NCBI RefSeq assembly: GCF_000002425.4
Contig: NC_037275.1
Location: forward strand, 1,514,636-1,578,635
Direction: 5' to 3'
Source of the DNA: Physcomitrium patens
Lineage: Eukaryota > Streptophyta > Bryopsida > Funariales > Funariaceae
Length of the DNA stretch: 64,000 bases
Part shown: positions 60,600 through 64,000 of the stretch, piece by piece
Position numbering within the stretch: position 1 is the first letter of the stretch
Layout of the letters: each line of letters starts with the position of its first letter
The notes under the pieces: model-generated
What the model was told of the DNA's origin: nothing
Databases searched by the model: none
The model's input: the letters and a program-made list of their open reading frames with translations, nothing else
Made by a program: the position numbers and the translations under genes

Positions 60600-62340
60600 T
60601 TAAAAAGAGCATCTAATAAACTTTGTTGTTTTTCATGTCAATATGTGATCTTGAAATCAAATCTTAATAATGAGATACTCTAATGGGCTTAACAACGATT
60701 CAAAATATGTGTCGACATGAAATACTTAAGGTTCTTGTGATCTATATATATTGTGATTGGACTTGAAGTGGCTTCTAGATAATAATGTTATTTTTGAAAT
60801 GAATCCATAATTGCAAGAAGTTATTTGTTGTGGATTTCATAGTTAATCTTGGTTGCTAAAAATTTCTTAGAATAGAAAGCTACTGAATGGAATTTATCAT
60901 ATGTTCCTATTTGTGATAATTTTGTACCTAAGACAAAGTCTAATATATCTATTTTCATAAAGAATTTCTTAGAAAAGTTGATAAGATATAAAATTGGTAC
61001 AAAAGTAAAAAATCAACTTGAATAGTATAGAATATATACTTTTCCATCTTTGTATATAATCTTGTATCTTTTAGATTTTGTAACAGACAATAAACATAAA
61101 TTTTATGATTTTTTATGTTTTTAAAATAGATTAAAATATCATTTCAATAATGGATAATAAAATCATCAAAAAACTCAAAAAAGACATCATTTATTAAATA
61201 TTAGAAAGTAGTTGGTACATTCGTGAGTCTAAAAGATGTGACAATATATTCAAAATGTCTATACCTAGTTCAGAAGCAATCTTCTCTTTATCTTCTTTTT
61301 TGATGTAGACCAGGTTATATGCTCTTTATAGACCTATTTTTGTATAGATCTTTGCTCAATTTAGTTGATCAAGAAGTCTTGAAATTAAAAGTAAAGGGTA
61401 CCTATTCTTGATGGTGATCTTGTTAAATCCTTGATAATCCAGATACATCTACAAAAATCCATCTTTTTTCTTCACAAATAAGATAGGAGCCTCGGCTGAA
61501 GATTTAAAATGGCATATAAAGTTCTTAGTCAAGTTCTCATCAATGTACTTTTTTAGTGGAGCTAACTCATTTTGTGATAGGCTATAGATTGGTCCAAATG
61601 GTGGTTGAGTTTCTTCTTAAAGATCGATAGTACAATCATAAGAACAATGTTCTAAAAGAATATCTGTATTTTCTTTTTAAAAAATATCCTAGAAAACTTA
61701 ATATTGGCTAGGAATACCATTTGATATCTTCTCACCATCAACAATGGACGTGGCATATATAGCAAAAGATAGCCCTTCATTTGTGACATGTATAAAAGCT
61801 CTTACAGCTATCAATAAGAGTTTGGATATAGTAAACTTATGGATTTCTACTTGCTTAGCATGACCTTGGGCTAAACTATGAGAAAAATTGAAATTACAAG
61901 AAATCTAGTCTATCTGAGGGATATATCTTTTTAACCATAATAATCCTAAAATTATTGGATTAGAAAGAGATTTAATCATACTAAGTTTTATTAAACTATT
62001 ATGACCACTAGTTGCTACTTCTATAAGAATAATTTCATGTATAATATTCTAAGAAGATAATGAACGTTCATCTATTATTTTTATATGTACATGTGTGATT
62101 TTCTTAATTAAGGATATTTTTTATTATTTGATAAAGTCTTCATCTATAAAAGAAGCTAAGGCTCTTGAATCCAACAAGTTTAAGATTTTGTGATTTTTTG
62201 ATCCTAAACAAACTTCTATTCTAAAATAAGATGAGGGATTAAAGGAGAAAATAGGACCTTTATAAAATATTACATATAATTCCAGCCATATAATTCCTAT
62301 TGTAGTTGGAGTAACTCTTTTTTTGACATATTGTCTTCTT
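60600..62340 (-). pseudogene. A3 protease, reverse transcriptase and RNase H region
   Basis: Not open over any useful length, but DNA aligns to A 22416-24400 in reverse, with recognisable blocks for the RNase H IHDKE region (near 60840), the DYQGFNKITIKN-type block (near 61420) and the protease (near 61900-62170). Heavily decayed. Confidence 0.7.
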
Positions 62341-62555
62341 TGGCAATCATGCTTTTCATTTTATGATTATCTTGTTTCTTTAGACAATGTTGAGTAATAT
62401 GTTTGGCTTTTCTTCAATATAAGCATTAACCTTCTTGACGTCATCGACTCTTTTCTTGCTCTATGAGGGATTGAAAACAAACCATATCAATTTGTATTGG
62501 TTTTGGCTTTGCTAAATAAGTTTTTGAAAACTTAGGAGTTTCCATCATTATTTGA
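62340..62555 (-). pseudogene. A3 gag zinc-knuckle remnant
   Basis: The minus strand matches A around 22250-22400 (the cysteine-knuckle and basic-tail region). The remaining gag is missing at the junction with A4. Confidence 0.6.
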
Positions 62556-62955
62556 TTCTTGGATTAAAAATATCGTCAACAAGTTGGCCATGTACCACAC
62601 ATGTTATTAGCTTCAAGACCAAGCTAATTATGTGGCCCACACATAGAAAAACTTGCCTTGTAAGTCAAAGCATGTGTCCTACAAAGTAAACACATATTGG
62701 AGGTCCTATAGAACATCATCACATAGCTCCTAAAAAGATAGTATATATAGAGATAATAGTGAAGCCTTCTTCACTCTTATCAACTCCTTTTTTGCTTCCA
62801 GTCTAGTTTCAAGGGTCTCTAATTTTCTTGTCTTTTGGCAATAGCTATTCCAATTTCTTTCTTAATATATTTATTTAGTCATTTCTATTTTATCAACTTT
62901 ATTTGAAAAAAGTCTCACTTATTTATTTATTTTTATCAATTTCTTGTCCTTGATA
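62556..62955 (+). repeat. A4 5' LTR, partial
   Basis: Begins in mid-LTR (GTCAACAAGTTGGCCATGTAC) and ends CTTGATA. The first part of the LTR is absent. Confidence 0.85.
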
Positions 62956-63157
62956 GATTAACAAGAGTATACTTATAATATCAGAGTTTTGTCTAATCTT
63001 GATTAAGAGTGAATTAGCCATTTTTCTTGATAAGACATAAGCATATTAGAAGTTGCAGATTATCCTCTTCTAAACTAATATTGTTCTTAGTATTTTCTTT
63101 GTTCTCGAGTCCTTTCTTCATCTTGAGCGATATTAAACATCTTCTCTTTTCTAAGTA

Positions 63158-64000
63158 TTGGTAGAACTTGCTGAAATGAAGAGTACAATGGCACAAATGC
63201 AAGAGAAATTGAGGGAGTTAATGCTTGCAATGCATCAACTAAATTTACCACCACAAGGAGCAACAAGATTGGCAAGAAGTGAAGATATAAAAATGATTGG
63301 AGTTGCTTCAACATCTGCACTAAATCATGTCTTTTCTTCTACAGTGGAACACCCTTCCAATGTTAAAGAACCAAGAATTGTCCTACTCCAAAAGTTTGAT
63401 GGCACCAGATCAAAGTTTAGAGGATTTATCAATCACGTACAACTTTAGATTGAACTTCAACTCCAAAGCTATCCAACTCCAAGATCGCAAGTTAGATTCA
63501 TTGGTACACTTTTTTCAGGTTCAGCATTACTATGGTTTTTATCTTTATTTGAATGACGAGATCCAATATTGAATAATCTAGAGGTTTTTTTGATAGAGTT
63601 TTGATTGACATATGGAGAACATGATGTAATTTGTATTGCAAGCAATAAGATCCATATTTTACGACAAGGCAATCAATCAATAATGTTGTATGCTTCATAA
63701 TTTTGACAACTTGCAACTGTTGTCAAGTAGGATGATACTGCACTTGTTAGCTAATTTTTCTATAAATTATAATATGAAATAAAAAAATTAATGCTCAACT
63801 TATCTGATCCTCAAACATTGAATCAAGCAATTGACTTTGCTATGAAGTGCGATAATCATCTTTTTGAATTTCAATCTGAAAATTGTACAAGTGGACCTCA
63901 ACATTGCTATAATTCAATGGAAATACCAACATCTTTTGAATACATACATTCAAAAGTAGAAGATGTGTAAATTAATGTGATATATTTCAAACCTCTTATT
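63158..64000 (+). pseudogene. A4 gag region
   Basis: MVELAEMKSTMAQMQEKLRE, LMLAMHQLN, KFDGTRSKFRGFINHVQL: the same N-terminal coiled coil and capsid start as element A gag. DNA similarity runs to the window end. Broken in several places. Confidence 0.82.

Larger units (their letters stand above)
57997..62555 (-). mobile_element. A3: chromovirus copy, minus strand, 5' part missing
   Basis: 3' LTR at 57997-58535, then leftmost to rightmost: extra frame (58576-58803), chromodomain and integrase (59115-60200), RNase H and reverse transcriptase (about 60600-61650), protease (about 61690-62340) and the gag zinc-knuckle area (about 62340-62550). At 62555 it meets the oppositely oriented A4. All parts align to element A at clear but decayed identity. 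Many breaks. Confidence 0.85.
62556..64000 (+). mobile_element. A4: chromovirus copy, plus strand, runs off the window
   Basis: A partial 5' LTR (62556-62955, equivalent to A from about 20805) is followed by the primer region and gag. The body continues past the window end. Similarity to A is clear, with many substitutions and several breaks in gag. Confidence 0.85.

Overview
The window reads as heterochromatin-like DNA from a eukaryote, most likely a land plant and perhaps a non-seed one. The grounds are plant-type Ty3/Gypsy reverse transcriptases, a primer-binding site resembling the initiator-Met type TATCAGAGC, an element with a C-terminal chromodomain, and LTRs carrying decayed CCCTAAA-like arrays. 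The organism is an inference of low to moderate confidence. No rRNA or tRNA gene, CRISPR array or intact host gene was recognised.

Almost everything is fossil LTR retrotransposon, nested several layers deep. Four families are separable by LTR, primer site and protein sequence. Family A is a chromovirus: A at 20643-27014, A2 at 955-11749, A3 at 57997-62555, A4 from 62556 past the window end. Family B/D has a large gag and a distinct polymerase: B at 42105-50773, D at 36309-41245, the old copy E (about 17447-32520), solo LTRs at 15830-17446 and 18878-20548, and a B-type LTR at 1-950. Family C is a non-chromodomain Gypsy group: C1 at 3850-10044 and C2 at about 34262-55100. Element I (11750 to about 15829 and beyond) is a very decayed minus-strand Gypsy copy.

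Layout: 1-950 is a B-type LTR inserted in A2. A2 is itself split by C1. A2 abuts element I, which holds solo LTR G. Old element E follows, split by solo LTR F and by the youngest-looking element, A. A featureless AT-rich stretch leads to C2, which was split twice, by D and by B. After an unexplained AT-rich gap come A3 and A4, two A-family pieces placed head to head. LTR pairs suggest relative ages: A about 2% divergent, B about 3-4%, C1 about 5% (all counted by eye). E, F, G and I are clearly older and heavily C-to-T decayed.

Points worth a second look: three B/D insertions sit at ACGT; one LTR lineage carries telomere-like sequence; families A and C each have an extra reading frame downstream of integrase; and a coding repeat appears to be shared between the B LTR and the C polyprotein.
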